From: Pontibacter fetidus
GTDB taxonomy: Bacteria > Bacteroidota > Bacteroidia > Cytophagales > Hymenobacteraceae
Length of the DNA stretch: 64,000 bases
NCBI RefSeq assembly: GCF_010119545.1
Contig: NZ_JAAEAA010000001.1
Location: forward strand, 62,001 to 126,000
Reading direction: 5' to 3'
Shown: positions 43,706-52,671 of the stretch, one piece after another
Numbering within the stretch: the first letter of the stretch is position 1
Layout: the number at the start of each line of letters is the position of its first letter
The notes under the pieces: model-generated
The model's input: only the letters and a program-made list of their open reading frames with translations
Told to the model about the DNA's origin: nothing
The model's database searches: none
Made by a program: the position numbers and the translations under genes

Positions 43706-43794
43706 CTGGCGCGGAAGTTTCTTCCGTGTCGGAGTATAAAAGCGAATCTGAGATTCGCAACTATAGCAAGGCACGAAAATGATTTTCGCGCCAG
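43706..43794. repeat. 89-bp palindromic repeat, copy A (upstream of hisH)
   Basis: The ends CTGGCGCG and CGCGCCAG are complementary, the arms continue with mismatches (GGAAG...CTTCCGTG against GCACGAAAATG...), and the centre holds the perfect stem GCGAATC/GATTCGC. Copy B at 45887-45974 is nearly identical, differing at only a few bases. It lies between the his attenuator and hisH, so it is probably transcribed as a long hairpin. Confidence 0.88.
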
Positions 43795-43828
43795 AACTTT
43801 AAACTTTTAACTCTAAACTCTTAACTAA

Positions 43829-44410
43829 ATGAATCTGGTTATAGTTGATTACAAGGCTGGTAACGTGCAGTCGGTGATGTTTGCGCTGGAGCGGCTGGGT
43901 ATAAATGCTACCCTGAGCTGCGACTTCGAAACTATAAAGTCGGCTGACAAGGTGATCTTCCCGGGCGTAGGCGAAGCTTCGTCAGCCATGACCCAACTGA
44001 AGTCCCGCAACCTGGACAAGCTGTTACCGACACTGGAGCAACCCTTTTTTGGCGTTTGTCTGGGCATGCAGCTGCTTTGCCAGCACTCCGAAGAAGGCAA
44101 TACCGATCTTTTGGGAATTATTCCGTTGCCGGTGAAGCGAATTGAGACAGACCTGAAAGTACCGCACATGGGCTGGAACCAGCTGGAGAACTTACAGTCG
44201 CCACTTTTTGTAGGTATAAAAGAGCAGGACTTTGTATACTATGTACACAGTTATTACGTGCCGATGAGTGAGTATACCATTGCCCAGACTTCGTACCCGG
44301 AGCCATTTTCGGCTGCTTTACACTATAAAAACTTTTACGCTGCGCAGTTTCACCCTGAAAAAAGCGGACCTGCAGGCTCTCAAATCCTGAAAAACTTTTT
44401 AGCCCTATGA
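43829..44410 (+). CDS. hisH: Imidazole glycerol phosphate synthase, glutamine amidotransferase subunit
   Basis: Encodes 193 residues. VIVDYKAGNVQSV is the N-terminus of HisH, the Cys nucleophile is in FFGVCLGMQLL, and the His-Glu pair is in AAQFHPEKSGPAG. It delivers ammonia to HisF. The gene starts 34 nt after repeat copy A and overlaps hisA by 4 nt. It is the first gene of the second his cluster, which is controlled by the leader at 43506. Confidence 0.96.
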   Translation: MNLVIVDYKAGNVQSVMFALERLGINATLSCDFETIKSADKVIFPGVGEASSAMTQLKSRNLDKLLPTLEQPFFGVCLGMQLLCQHSEEGNTDLLGIIPLPVKRIETDLKVPHMGWNQLENLQSPLFVGIKEQDFVYYVHSYYVPMSEYTIAQTSYPEPFSAALHYKNFYAAQFHPEKSGPAGSQILKNFLAL

Positions 44411-45129
44411 TGGAGATCATCCCAGCAATAGACATAATTGGCGGCCAGTGCGTACGCCTCACCGAAGGCGACTTTGCCCAGCAAACCACTTACGACAGTA
44501 ACCCGCTGGAAGTAGCCAAACGATTCGAAGCGCATGGTATTAAGCGCCTACATTTAGTTGACCTGGATGGTGCCCGCGCCAAGAAACCCGTGAACCTGGC
44601 CGTATTGGAGACTATAGCTGCCAACACTAACTTAACGATTGATTTTGGCGGTGGCTTGCAGTCTGATGAGGCGGTAAAGCAGGCATTTGATGCGGGTGCC
44701 ACCCATATCACAGCCGGAAGTATAGCCGTGCGCGAACCTGAAACGGTTAAGAACTGGCTGATAAAGTATGGTCCGGAAAAGATCATCATCGGGGCAGATT
44801 TCAAAGGTACCAACATTGCCATCAGCGCCTGGACCGAAGAAAGCAAATACCCGCTGCAGGATTTTATATCTGGCTATGTAAAAACGGGTGCCAAGCTGTT
44901 TATCTGCACCGATGTGAGCAAAGACGGAAAACTGCAGGGGCCATCCATCAACACGTATCGTCACCTTAAACTTGCCTTACCCGAAGCAGATATTATTGCC
45001 AGTGGCGGTGTTACAACTATAGCTGACCTGGAGCAGTTGCAGGAAATTGGTGTAGCCGGTGCAATCATCGGTAAAGCCATTTATGAAGGCACTATATTAT
45101 TGAAAGACTTAGCGCGATTTATATGTTAA
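44407..45129 (+). CDS. hisA: ProFAR isomerase
   Basis: Encodes 240 residues of the TIM-barrel sugar isomerase. [20 protein letters not shown] carries the catalytic Asp near the N-terminus, with [38 protein letters not shown] (second catalytic Asp) and IIASGGVTT following. Two adjacent ATG codons (44407 and 44410) could both serve; the first overlaps the hisH stop. It overlaps hisF by 7 nt. Confidence 0.96.
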   Translation: MMEIIPAIDIIGGQCVRLTEGDFAQQTTYDSNPLEVAKRFEAHGIKRLHLVDLDGARAKKPVNLAVLETIAANTNLTIDFGGGLQSDEAVKQAFDAGATHITAGSIAVREPETVKNWLIKYGPEKIIIGADFKGTNIAISAWTEESKYPLQDFISGYVKTGAKLFICTDVSKDGKLQGPSINTYRHLKLALPEADIIASGGVTTIADLEQLQEIGVAGAIIGKAIYEGTILLKDLARFIC

Positions 45130-45881
45130 CCAAACGCATTATTCCCTGCCTGGATATTAAAGACGGCCGTACCGTAAAGGGTATTCAGTTTGAGAACATC
45201 AGGGATGCAGGCGACCCGGTAGAACTGGCCAAATGGTATGCCGAGCAAGGAGCTGACGAACTGGTTTTCCTGGACATTACCGCTACCAATGAAGAGCGCA
45301 AGACCTTTGCCGAACTGGTGCGCGATATTGCGCGCCACATCGACATTCCGTTTACCGTGGGTGGTGGCATCAGCTCGGTGGCCGACGTGGAAGTATTACT
45401 GATGGCAGGTGCTGATAAGGTATCTATCAATTCATCTGCTATCCGCAACCCGGAGCTAGTGAGAGAATTAGCCGACCGTTTTGGCAGCCAGTGTGTGACT
45501 GTAGCCATCGACACCAAATATACAGAAGTCAGCGGCTGGAAGGTATATACCCGTGCCGGAACTATAGAAACTGAATGGGCAACTATAGCCTGGGCTAAAA
45601 AAGTGGTAGAACTGGGTGCCGGCGAGATTCTGCTGACAAGTATGAACAACGATGGTACCAAAGCAGGTTTTGCACTGGATATTACCAAAGCGGTTTCAGA
45701 AGCTGTTTCGGTTCCGGTAATTGCCTCAGGCGGTGCAGGCAACATGCAGCATTTTGCAGATGCTTTTAACAGCGCTCATGCCGATGCCGCTTTAGCTGCC
45801 AGCCTGTTTCATTTCCGAGAACTGGGAATACCTGAACTAAAGCGGTTTCTGAAATTGCAGGGGGTAGATATAAGAATATAG
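45123..45881 (+). CDS. hisF: Imidazole glycerol phosphate synthase, cyclase subunit
   Basis: Encodes 252 residues of the cyclase partner of His[21 protein letters not shown] carries catalytic Asp11, with [40 protein letters not shown] (second catalytic Asp) and [13 protein letters not shown]. Length is normal. It overlaps hisA by 7 nt; repeat copy B follows 5 nt after its stop. Confidence 0.97.
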   Translation: MLTKRIIPCLDIKDGRTVKGIQFENIRDAGDPVELAKWYAEQGADELVFLDITATNEERKTFAELVRDIARHIDIPFTVGGGISSVADVEVLLMAGADKVSINSSAIRNPELVRELADRFGSQCVTVAIDTKYTEVSGWKVYTRAGTIETEWATIAWAKKVVELGAGEILLTSMNNDGTKAGFALDITKAVSEAVSVPVIASGGAGNMQHFADAFNSAHADAALAASLFHFRELGIPELKRFLKLQGVDIRI

Positions 45882-45886
45882 AATTT

Positions 45887-45974
45887 CTGGCGCGGAAGTT
45901 ACTTTCGTGTCGAAATATAAAAGCGAATCTGAGATTCGCAACTGTAGCAAGGCACGAAAATAATTTTCGCGCCA
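45887..45974. repeat. 88-bp palindromic repeat, copy B (between hisF and hisIE)
   Basis: Same layout as copy A: CTGGCGCGGAAGTT at the left, central GCGAATC/GATTCGC stem, and AATTTTCGCGCCA at the right. The two copies differ only at scattered positions, some of which keep base pairing (for example the TTACTTTCGTG arm). It begins 5 nt after the hisF stop. Confidence 0.88.
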
Positions 45975-46035
45975 AGTAAGCCAGGTTAGAAAACACCTCT
46001 CTAACTTTTTAACTTCTAAACTTTCTAACTATAAG

Positions 46036-46644
46036 ATGTTGGATTTCGATAAAATGGGCGGATTGGTGCCCGCTATAATTCAGGACGAGCATACCAGCCA
46101 GGTACTGATGTTGGGTTACATGAACCAGGAAGCACTTGATAAAACACGGCAGGAGGGACTTGTAACCTTCTTTTCCCGCTCCAAAAACCGCCTCTGGACT
46201 AAAGGAGAAACCTCTGGTAATACACTGCAGGTGGTAAGTATAGCCGAAGACTGCGACAACGATTCTATACTCATAAAAGTAAAGCCTAACGGCCCAACCT
46301 GCCATACCGGAGCAACCAGTTGTTTTGGCGAAGAACAGACTGCTAAAAGAGCAAAAGCGATTCAGTTTATCGCTCAACTGGAAGAGGTAATACAACAACG
46401 CAAAGCCAATCCGGCAGAAGGCTCTTATACAAATTTCCTGTACGAAAAAGGTATAAACAAGATAGCGCAGAAAGTAGGGGAGGAAGCCGTAGAAACTGTT
46501 ATTGATGCGGTGGCTGGTAAATTAGATACCATGAAAGGCGAGGCGGCAGACCTGATCTACCACCTGTTGGTGCTATTGGCTGCAACTGGCTTAGAACTGG
46601 CCGATGTGGTAACTGTGTTGCAGGAGCGCCATCAGAAGAAATAA
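46036..46644 (+). CDS. hisI: Bifunctional phosphoribosyl-AMP cyclohydrolase / phosphoribosyl-ATP pyrophosphatase
   Basis: Encodes 202 residues with both early his activities fused (HisIE). Residues 1-110 are the cyclohydrolase (MLGYMNQEAL, SRSKNRLWTKGETSGN, DCDNDSILIKV, PTCHTGATSCF with zinc-binding cysteines). Residues 125-200 are the pyrophosphatase (NFLYEKGINKIAQKVGEEAVETVIDA). The 154-nt gap to hisF holds repeat copy B and low-complexity CTTTCTAAC words. A bidirectional terminator follows. Confidence 0.96.
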   Translation: MLDFDKMGGLVPAIIQDEHTSQVLMLGYMNQEALDKTRQEGLVTFFSRSKNRLWTKGETSGNTLQVVSIAEDCDNDSILIKVKPNGPTCHTGATSCFGEEQTAKRAKAIQFIAQLEEVIQQRKANPAEGSYTNFLYEKGINKIAQKVGEEAVETVIDAVAGKLDTMKGEAADLIYHLLVLLAATGLELADVVTVLQERHQKK

Positions 46645-46663
46645 ATAGTATAACTATTATGTA

Positions 46664-46706
46664 AAACAGCGACAAGAATTACCTATACTTGTCGCTGTTG
46701 TTTTTT
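46664..46706. terminator. Bidirectional terminator after hisIE
   Basis: AACAGCGACAAG pairs perfectly with CTTGTCGCTGTT around an 11-nt loop, followed by TTTTTT. It sits between the convergent hisIE and lipoprotein genes and touches the stop codon of the latter. Confidence 0.9.
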
Positions 46707-47286
46707 AAAGGGTTGCTTTCAGTTTAGCGTTTGCGAAAGTACCGGTTATAGTTACGTCGCAGCTTCTTGGGTTAGTAGGTGAGGTAGCAGTTGGATCAGG
46801 TACATTTTCCATTGTTAACTCAAAAGTGCCACTAATGAGTTGGTGCTTTTCGTTATAGTTCGTGATTTCCACAGAGCCGTTCATTGCGTTTGCCTGGCTG
46901 AAGAATACTGATCCTGATGTAGGACTGGTAGCATAACTATAGCTGGTTTTTGCTTTTCCGTTATCCGGGTTCGGAAGTGATTTTAATACGTAATTTCCGA
47001 CATACCCACTTGGCAGGTCAGCTTCTGCTATTTCGAAGGATATATCATCTTTATCACCACCTACATAAATGGTTAGTCTTTCGTTTTCAGTTAAAAACGC
47101 GCTTTGCAAATTAGCAGATGTGTAGGTGGCATTTTTGGTTTCATGATTATCATGGTACATAAATGCCCGGTGCATAGTTAGCGCCATTTCCGGGATAACT
47201 TCGTCAGCATCTCCGCCATCGGTGTCGCAGGAAAAATTTAAGAAAGTTAAGGCAGCCAGGCTAAAATACAGTAATGTCTTTTTCAT
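46705..47286 (-). CDS. Lipoprotein of unknown function
   Basis: Encodes 193 residues. MKKTLLYFSLAALTFLNFSC ends in a lipobox with Cys20, followed by an acidic DTDGGDADE. The remainder is strand-rich (SGSVFFSQANAMNGSVEITNYNEKHQLISGTFELTME), resembling small beta-sandwich lipoproteins that are common in Bacteroidota. One further Cys (RSCDVTITG) is near the C-terminus. I cannot assign a named family. It stands between the his terminator and an alpha/beta-hydrolase gene on the same strand. Confidence 0.75.
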   Translation of the reverse strand: MKKTLLYFSLAALTFLNFSCDTDGGDADEVIPEMALTMHRAFMYHDNHETKNATYTSANLQSAFLTENERLTIYVGGDKDDISFEIAEADLPSGYVGNYVLKSLPNPDNGKAKTSYSYATSPTSGSVFFSQANAMNGSVEITNYNEKHQLISGTFELTMENVPDPTATSPTNPRSCDVTITGTFANAKLKATL

Positions 47287-47331
47287 ACGTTTTATTTTAC
47301 AAACTGCTTAACCAAGATGATGCCAGATATA

Positions 47332-48198
47332 TTAATTTGCTAATATAAATTGCTGAATTGCTTCGGCAACTTCCCCGCCACGTTCTTCCTGCACAAAATG
47401 CCCGGCTTTATATTTTATCACTTTTGCATTTGGAAATTCCTGTTCCCATTTACCCAGGAAATGAAGTGGTAGCAGTTTGTCTTTTTCGCCCCAAAGTATG
47501 AGTTTGTTTATAGTTCGTAGGTTTTGGCGCTGGTTCCATAGTTCAGCAAAGTAAGGGTTAGCATCTTGTAAGGCAACTGCAAATTTCCAGGTTCCTGTTT
47601 TGTTTGCTGTAAGAGGGCGCTGGTAATGGGCTTTAATGTCGCGCGTAAGGTGTTTGCGCTCGTGGTAGCCTTGTGGTAAAAGTATAGTTGCCGAAAAGCC
47701 TAACTGCAGGTATAAAAAACGTCCAATCCTTCCTGCCATAAACTCACTGATTTTCATCATTCGCTTTTCGTGTTCCAGACTCCACATCCAGGTATTCAGG
47801 ATCACAAGGTTCTTCACGTTTTCGGGGTAACGCAAAGCGTAGCGTAACCCAATTGGTCCTCCAAAATCATGCACCACCAGTGTGATATTCTTTACTTGCA
47901 AATGAGCCAGTAGTGCTTCCAGGTTGTTGGCATGCGCTTCGGGGGTATAAGCAAACGTATGCTCTGCAGGCTTATCAGATAAGCCAAAGCCGAGATGGTC
48001 TGGCGCGATACATCTGAAATTACGGCTCAATGATTTTATTTGCTGGCGCCATAAAAAAGACCAGGTAGGCGTGCCATGTACAAAAACTATAGCATCACCC
48101 TGGCCTTCATCTAAGTAATGCATCCGGCCGGCGGGCAACTGCAATGTGTGGTGCGCAAACGGGTATAAGATGCGGTCAAGCCATTTCGGAGAGTTCAT
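47332..48198 (-). CDS. Alpha/beta hydrolase related to haloalkane dehalogenases
   Basis: Encodes 288 residues with the fold and order of haloalkane dehalogenase-like hydrolases: HGTPTWSFLWR (oxyanion loop), APDHLGFGLSDKP, the nucleophile Asp111 in VVHDFGGPIGLRYA, an acid in LWGEKDKLLP and the base His in YKAGHFVQEE. An Asp nucleophile is usual for dehalogenases and epoxide hydrolases. The halide-holding residues of known dehalogenases are not kept: the Asn after HG is Thr43, and the Trp after the nucleophile is Phe112. So dehalogenation is doubtful. It is 25 nt from a TetR-family gene on the same strand, which probably controls it. Confidence 0.85.
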   Translation of the reverse strand: MNSPKWLDRILYPFAHHTLQLPAGRMHYLDEGQGDAIVFVHGTPTWSFLWRQQIKSLSRNFRCIAPDHLGFGLSDKPAEHTFAYTPEAHANNLEALLAHLQVKNITLVVHDFGGPIGLRYALRYPENVKNLVILNTWMWSLEHEKRMMKISEFMAGRIGRFLYLQLGFSATILLPQGYHERKHLTRDIKAHYQRPLTANKTGTWKFAVALQDANPYFAELWNQRQNLRTINKLILWGEKDKLLPLHFLGKWEQEFPNAKVIKYKAGHFVQEERGGEVAEAIQQFILAN

Positions 48199-48223
48199 CG
48201 CTTTATAGTTTAAAGGTACAGGT

Positions 48224-48772
48224 TTATCCTCTTTTATACTTCATGATCAGCAACGTGGCTACATCGTCAATCGGATAATTGTCATGTAAAAGATAGTGAT
48301 GCGCCATACCATCTACAGATGCAAAAAGCAACTTAGCTTCCAAATCGGGAAAGGGGATACCTGCTTCAACAAGATCCTGTTTTATATGTGCCTCTACAAA
48401 AGTGGTTTGCTCAGCCATCAGTTGCCTTACAACCACCGATTGCATCCTGATACTGTGCAATAGTTTCCAGAACTCCTTTTTCTCTTTCAGCAACTTAACC
48501 GTTTGCCGTATATGCTGCTCAATTCCGGAGCCAGTGCTATCGTGTGTTTCCTGTAAAGTAACCTTTATATCGTTTATACCGCGCTTAAAAATTTCATCCA
48601 GCAGTTCGTCTTTGCTTTTGAAATAATTGTAAAGCAAGCCCAGCGAAATTCCAGCATCTGCGGCTATCGTCCGGATGGAGGTAGCTTCGAAGCCCTGCAA
48701 TGCAAAAAGGCGCAAAGCCACCGTTAATAGCTTGTTTATAGTTTGTTCTCTCTTCTCCTCAAATCTATTCAT
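48224..48772 (-). CDS. TetR-family transcriptional regulator
   Basis: Encodes 182 residues. The N-terminal helix-turn-helix is clear (LTVALRLFALQGFEATSIRTIAADAGISLGLLYNYFKSKDELLDEIF), and the remaining helical domain should bind a ligand. The start MNRFEEKREQT at 48772 is preferred over an ATG 24 nt upstream because that one lies in a palindromic operator-like site. It probably represses itself and the hydrolase gene immediately downstream. The ligand is unknown. Confidence 0.92.
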   Translation of the reverse strand: MNRFEEKREQTINKLLTVALRLFALQGFEATSIRTIAADAGISLGLLYNYFKSKDELLDEIFKRGINDIKVTLQETHDSTGSGIEQHIRQTVKLLKEKKEFWKLLHSIRMQSVVVRQLMAEQTTFVEAHIKQDLVEAGIPFPDLEAKLLFASVDGMAHHYLLHDNYPIDDVATLLIMKYKRG

Positions 48773-48781
48773 GAAATTGAA

Positions 48782-48795
48782 TGAACGTTTGTTCA
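48782..48795. promoter_or_regulatory. Candidate TetR-type operator
   Basis: TGAACGTTTGTTCA is an imperfect palindrome (TGAAC, 4-nt centre, GTTCA) just before the TetR start, of the size and type bound by TetR regulators. An AACTATAGTT palindrome lies at 48802-48811 next to it. Confidence 0.55.
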
Positions 48796-48905
48796 ATATT
48801 AAACTATAGTTTTTGGGTTACCAAGTAAAATTTTGATCCCGTATGTAACCAGTTGTTGAACAGGGCTGAAAGATTAGCGTATGTAGCCTAAACTTAAACA
48901 CATCC

Positions 48906-50612
48906 GTGAATTTCAGATCGCTGCTTCGTAAATGGTGGGCCTGGGCTATAGTTGTTCTATTGCTCTTGTTCGGTATAACTATAGTGCTTACAAAACGCTA
49001 TTTCACACCCTGGTTAAAAGATAAGTTGGAAACCACCGTGCACGCGCAGACCAAAGGCTTGTATACGCTGAAACTATACGGGTTTAGCACCTCGTTGCCG
49101 GGAGCTCGTATAGCTGCCGATAGTGTACATTTTATACCGGACTTTACGGTTTGGGAGAAACATGATAAGGCAGCGAAAAAAGGTACTCCCCAAAAAGACA
49201 AAGTGCCCCGCACCTTGCTGGATCTGCGCACAAATGAACTCGTTATTTCTGGCGTTAATTTTTTAGAAATACTGCAGGGCAAACCGCTTGATGTGCGGTT
49301 ACTGAAAGTGCAGCAACCTGTTTTGCAGGTAACAGAAATACGCCCGGACACCACGCAACAGCAAGAGCCTTTACATAAAATGCTGCAAGGCATTGCCAAA
49401 AACCTGCATATTAACCGTATTCAATTGCAGAACGGAACTATCAGGATAAAAGAAGGCCGAAAAGCAAAAACAGATAAGATTTACGCAGCAAATTTTACAA
49501 TTGAAGTGGAGGACCTGCGGCTGGACAGTGCTTCGTTCTATGACCGGAACAGAGCTTATTATGCAAAAAATTTGGCGCTGGAGTCGGGAGAGGTTGGCTA
49601 TAGTTTACCCGATGGGACTTATAAATTACAGGCAGGTGCTGTAAAAGCAAACACAGCAGATGGCACCCTGAACATTGGTGATTTTAAAGTGTTGCCCCTG
49701 CTGAAGTATAGCGAAATGGCACGCCGCGAAGGAAAGGCAATATCACGTATAAAACTGACAGTGCCCGAAATTAACGTAAGCGGTGTAAACTATAGCACGC
49801 ATTCACGGTACAGCAACCTGGCAGCTAAACGGGTAGTCATTAAAAATCCGTCGTTGAGTGCTTACATGGACAAGAAAAACTACGTGCAGCGCGGCGAAAA
49901 ACCATTGCCCCACGACCTGGTGCAGCAACTTAAAACCGGCTTAACTATAGCCCGGCTTAACGTACAAAACATGCAGGTTCGCTACGAGGAACTTGTTCCG
50001 GAAGCCACCCAAACCGGCAAACTGACCATTGAAAATATACAGGCAAGTATACGAAACATCAGCAACGACAAAAACCTGATGTCGGGCAAAACTCCTGCAG
50101 TTGCCCATGTGCGCGGAAGTATAAATGGTACGGCACCAATTAAAGCAACCATACGGTTAAACCTGCTCGACCCGGGTGGGTATCATACGTTAAAAGGTAG
50201 CGTAGGACCTGCCAACGCTGCTACGCTTAATCCTATATTGGAACCTACTGCTTTTATAAGTATTAAGGAAGGCCGAATTCAGAAAAGTGATTTTAGCATC
50301 GAACTGAACAGGACCAAAGCAACCGGAAACCTGAACCTATACTATAGCAACCTGAAAGTAGATGTATTGAGCAAAGACGAAGATAAACGCCAGACCTTCC
50401 GGAAAAAGATACTCTCTAAAATTGCGAACAAAGTGGTTTTAAAATCGGATAATCCAAAAGAAGGGGAGAGCTTGCGCCCAGGTCCGATAAACGTTGCCCG
50501 ATCGCGCAAAAGATCTGTGATAAGTTATTGGAAGGATTGCCTCTTGAGTGGATTCAGAAGTGCCGCCGGTGTTGAGAAATTAGGCGCAGACCTGCAGGAC
50601 CCGAACAGGTAA
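48906..50612 (+). CDS. Large AsmA/DUF748-like membrane-anchored protein
   Basis: Encodes 568 residues. A basic N-terminus is followed by one membrane helix (WAWAIVVLLLLFGITIVL, about 11-28). The rest is a long strand-rich periplasmic part with repeated elements such as ELVISGVNFLEIL, NRIQLQNGTIRIKEG, RLNVQNMQVRYEELVPEA and LTIENIQASIRNIS. This layout matches AsmA-like proteins of the lipid-transfer type, though no precise family is certain. Translation seems to start at GTG 48906, as no ATG precedes the helix. The C-terminal 60 residues are basic and of lower similarity to the rest. It is divergent from the TetR gene. Confidence 0.7.
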   Translation: MNFRSLLRKWWAWAIVVLLLLFGITIVLTKRYFTPWLKDKLETTVHAQTKGLYTLKLYGFSTSLPGARIAADSVHFIPDFTVWEKHDKAAKKGTPQKDKVPRTLLDLRTNELVISGVNFLEILQGKPLDVRLLKVQQPVLQVTEIRPDTTQQQEPLHKMLQGIAKNLHINRIQLQNGTIRIKEGRKAKTDKIYAANFTIEVEDLRLDSASFYDRNRAYYAKNLALESGEVGYSLPDGTYKLQAGAVKANTADGTLNIGDFKVLPLLKYSEMARREGKAISRIKLTVPEINVSGVNYSTHSRYSNLAAKRVVIKNPSLSAYMDKKNYVQRGEKPLPHDLVQQLKTGLTIARLNVQNMQVRYEELVPEATQTGKLTIENIQASIRNISNDKNLMSGKTPAVAHVRGSINGTAPIKATIRLNLLDPGGYHTLKGSVGPANAATLNPILEPTAFISIKEGRIQKSDFSIELNRTKATGNLNLYYSNLKVDVLSKDEDKRQTFRKKILSKIANKVVLKSDNPKEGESLRPGPINVARSRKRSVISYWKDCLLSGFRSAAGVEKLGADLQDPNR

Positions 50613-50720
50613 ACTATAGTGCTGTTTGCCATAGTTCAGTAAGGTATAGTTTAGCAGTAAGTAATTTGCCAAAGGTGTATTTAAACAAACTATAGGGTTA
50701 CAACTGAAACTATAGTTTCG

Positions 50721-52499
50721 CTACACATTTGTCGTCTTGATCAGCAGCTTTCTGTACTTTGTAAAAATGCTTGATTTGGAAACAAAGCCCAGGTATTTGT
50801 CACCCTCTACCACTGGAAGGTTCCAGGCTCCCGAAGTATCAAATTTCTTCATTACATCCGCCATGCTATCATCGTGTTGCACCAGCACAGGGGGCTTAAC
50901 CATCAGCTCTTTGGTTTTAACGGTATCGTAGCGGGAGGTATTAAACATTATTTCACGGATATCTTCCAGGAGAATGATACCTGCCAGCGTGCCATTGGCA
51001 TCAACTACCGGGAAAAGATTGCGGCGGGAATGGGCAATTACATCTACCAGATCGCGTAAAGTGGCTTCCGGACTAATGGCCTGAAATTCCGTTTCGATCA
51101 GGTGCCGGATCTTCATAATCCGAAGTACGGTCGCATCTTTATTGTGGGTAAGGAGCTGACCTTTTTGCGCCAGTTTCTTTGCCTCCAGAGAGTATGGTTC
51201 AAAATACTTTACAACCGCATACGAGGTAGCAGACACGATCATGAGCGGAATGATGAGTGCATAGCCGCCAGTAATTTCAGCTATCAGGAATATACCCATT
51301 AACGGAGCATGCATTACGCCACTAAGTATACCGGCCATGCCCACCATGGTAAAGCTGTTTACAGGCACATTTCCTAATGCGGTCAGGTTTACCAGTTTTG
51401 CAAAAAAGAAGCCCGCAAAGGCGCCAACAAACATGGAAGGGCCAAAATTACCACCTTTACCACCCGACACCAGCGTAAGCGTAGACGCAATTACTTTTAC
51501 CAGCGCAAGCGCCCCTGCAAAACAAAGCACCACCCATTCGTTGGTTCCGAAAAACCGGAGCCAGCTGTCTTTCAACAGCAACTCTGCATTGTCGTGCTGC
51601 AACAGTTTTATGGCTTCGTAGCCCTGCCCGAAAAGTGGCGGAAACAACATGATGAGCAAGCCAAGGCATAAGCCTCCGATAAGGGCGCGTTTGTATACCT
51701 TACCGGCCAAGGGTTCAAATATCGCTTCTATCCAATGCACGGTGCGGGTATAGTATACCGATATCAGGCCAGTAAGTGCACCTAACACCATGTAAAAAGG
51801 AATATTGCCGGCGTAAAAATCATTTATCTTTTCTACATAAAAAAGCAGGTCTTCGTCGAGTGTAAGTGTAGAGCAAAGCGTACCGACTACAGCCGCAATC
51901 ATAAGGGGTATGAAAGCAGAAATGCTTATATCTGTAAGTAGGATTTCGATGGCAAACAACACGCCTGCAACCGGTGCATTAAATACTGCCGCAACACCGG
52001 CAGCAGCGCCACAAGCAAGCAGTAGCGTGCGTTCGCGGTAATTTAAGTGGTACGACCGCCCGAAGTTTGACCCAATAGCAGAACCGGTAACAACTATAGG
52101 CGACTCTAGACCGGCAGAGCCACCAAAACCCGCCGTAATGCCACTGGTAATTACATACGAGTACATCTTACTTCTGCGGACGATGCTTGATTTCTGGGCA
52201 ATGCTATAGAGGATACCGGCAGTACCGCCTTCTACTTTACCTTTAAAAAACAGCTGTATTACCATTACCGTCAGCAGGATACCAATAATAGGCAGCACAA
52301 CCAGCAGCACCGGCGTATCGAGTAGGCGGCCACCATAGGCAAGCATAAGGTACAGGTAATGTACAATGGTTTTAAGTATAACGGCTGCCATACCTGCCGT
52401 AAGCCCTACAAGGGCACTGGAAATAAGCATAAACTCGCGGCTGGAGGTATGCCGGCGCAACCACAAAAGAGGTAATTTATACTTTTTATAAAGAGGCAT
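50721..52499 (-). CDS. ClC-family chloride channel/transporter with CBS domains
   Basis: Encodes 592 residues. About ten to eleven membrane helices are followed by a cytoplasmic CBS pair (about 450-580: LRDLVDVIAHSRRNLFPVV...GIILLEDIREIM, and VVEGDKYLGFVSKSSIF). The ClC selectivity elements appear as GGSAGLESPIV, with Glu in the position of the gating Glu of GREGP, and GGKGGNFGPSMFVGA. It moves chloride, in exchange for protons or as a channel; the two modes cannot be told apart here. The start is MPLYKKYKLPLLW at 52499, supported by a -7 box at 52538-52545 that lies inside the longer upstream reading. Confidence 0.93.
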   Translation of the reverse strand: MPLYKKYKLPLLWLRRHTSSREFMLISSALVGLTAGMAAVILKTIVHYLYLMLAYGGRLLDTPVLLVVLPIIGILLTVMVIQLFFKGKVEGGTAGILYSIAQKSSIVRRSKMYSYVITSGITAGFGGSAGLESPIVVTGSAIGSNFGRSYHLNYRERTLLLACGAAAGVAAVFNAPVAGVLFAIEILLTDISISAFIPLMIAAVVGTLCSTLTLDEDLLFYVEKINDFYAGNIPFYMVLGALTGLISVYYTRTVHWIEAIFEPLAGKVYKRALIGGLCLGLLIMLFPPLFGQGYEAIKLLQHDNAELLLKDSWLRFFGTNEWVVLCFAGALALVKVIASTLTLVSGGKGGNFGPSMFVGAFAGFFFAKLVNLTALGNVPVNSFTMVGMAGILSGVMHAPLMGIFLIAEITGGYALIIPLMIVSATSYAVVKYFEPYSLEAKKLAQKGQLLTHNKDATVLRIMKIRHLIETEFQAISPEATLRDLVDVIAHSRRNLFPVVDANGTLAGIILLEDIREIMFNTSRYDTVKTKELMVKPPVLVQHDDSMADVMKKFDTSGAWNLPVVEGDKYLGFVSKSSIFTKYRKLLIKTTNV

Positions 52500-52537
52500 T
52501 GGGGTAATATACGTTTCGATAGACACTGGCGCCCTGG

Positions 52538-52545
52538 CAAAGGTA
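52538..52545 (-). promoter_or_regulatory. ClC gene promoter -7 box
   Basis: On the minus strand TACCTTTG matches TAnnTTTG, 38 nt before the start at 52499. It supports the shorter start. Confidence 0.45.
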
Positions 52546-52671
52546 ATAACTAACCTTGGCAGGTACATTAAAAAAAAGATTTGCTTTACCGGCAATTTTT
52601 TAAAGCGGTTGCTCCAACCTGTGTACCTACTTTTCAGTTATAGGTTAGTCTGGTTGTGAAATTGCAGAAAG

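Noticed and set aside
44407-44412. Second adjacent ATG as the only hisA start
   Set aside because: Both ATG codons give a normal HisA; the sequence does not decide, so the first was used.
45185-45745. Minus-strand ORF of 186 residues opposite hisF
   Set aside because: Antisense of a fully conserved hisF; biased composition and no recognisable domain.
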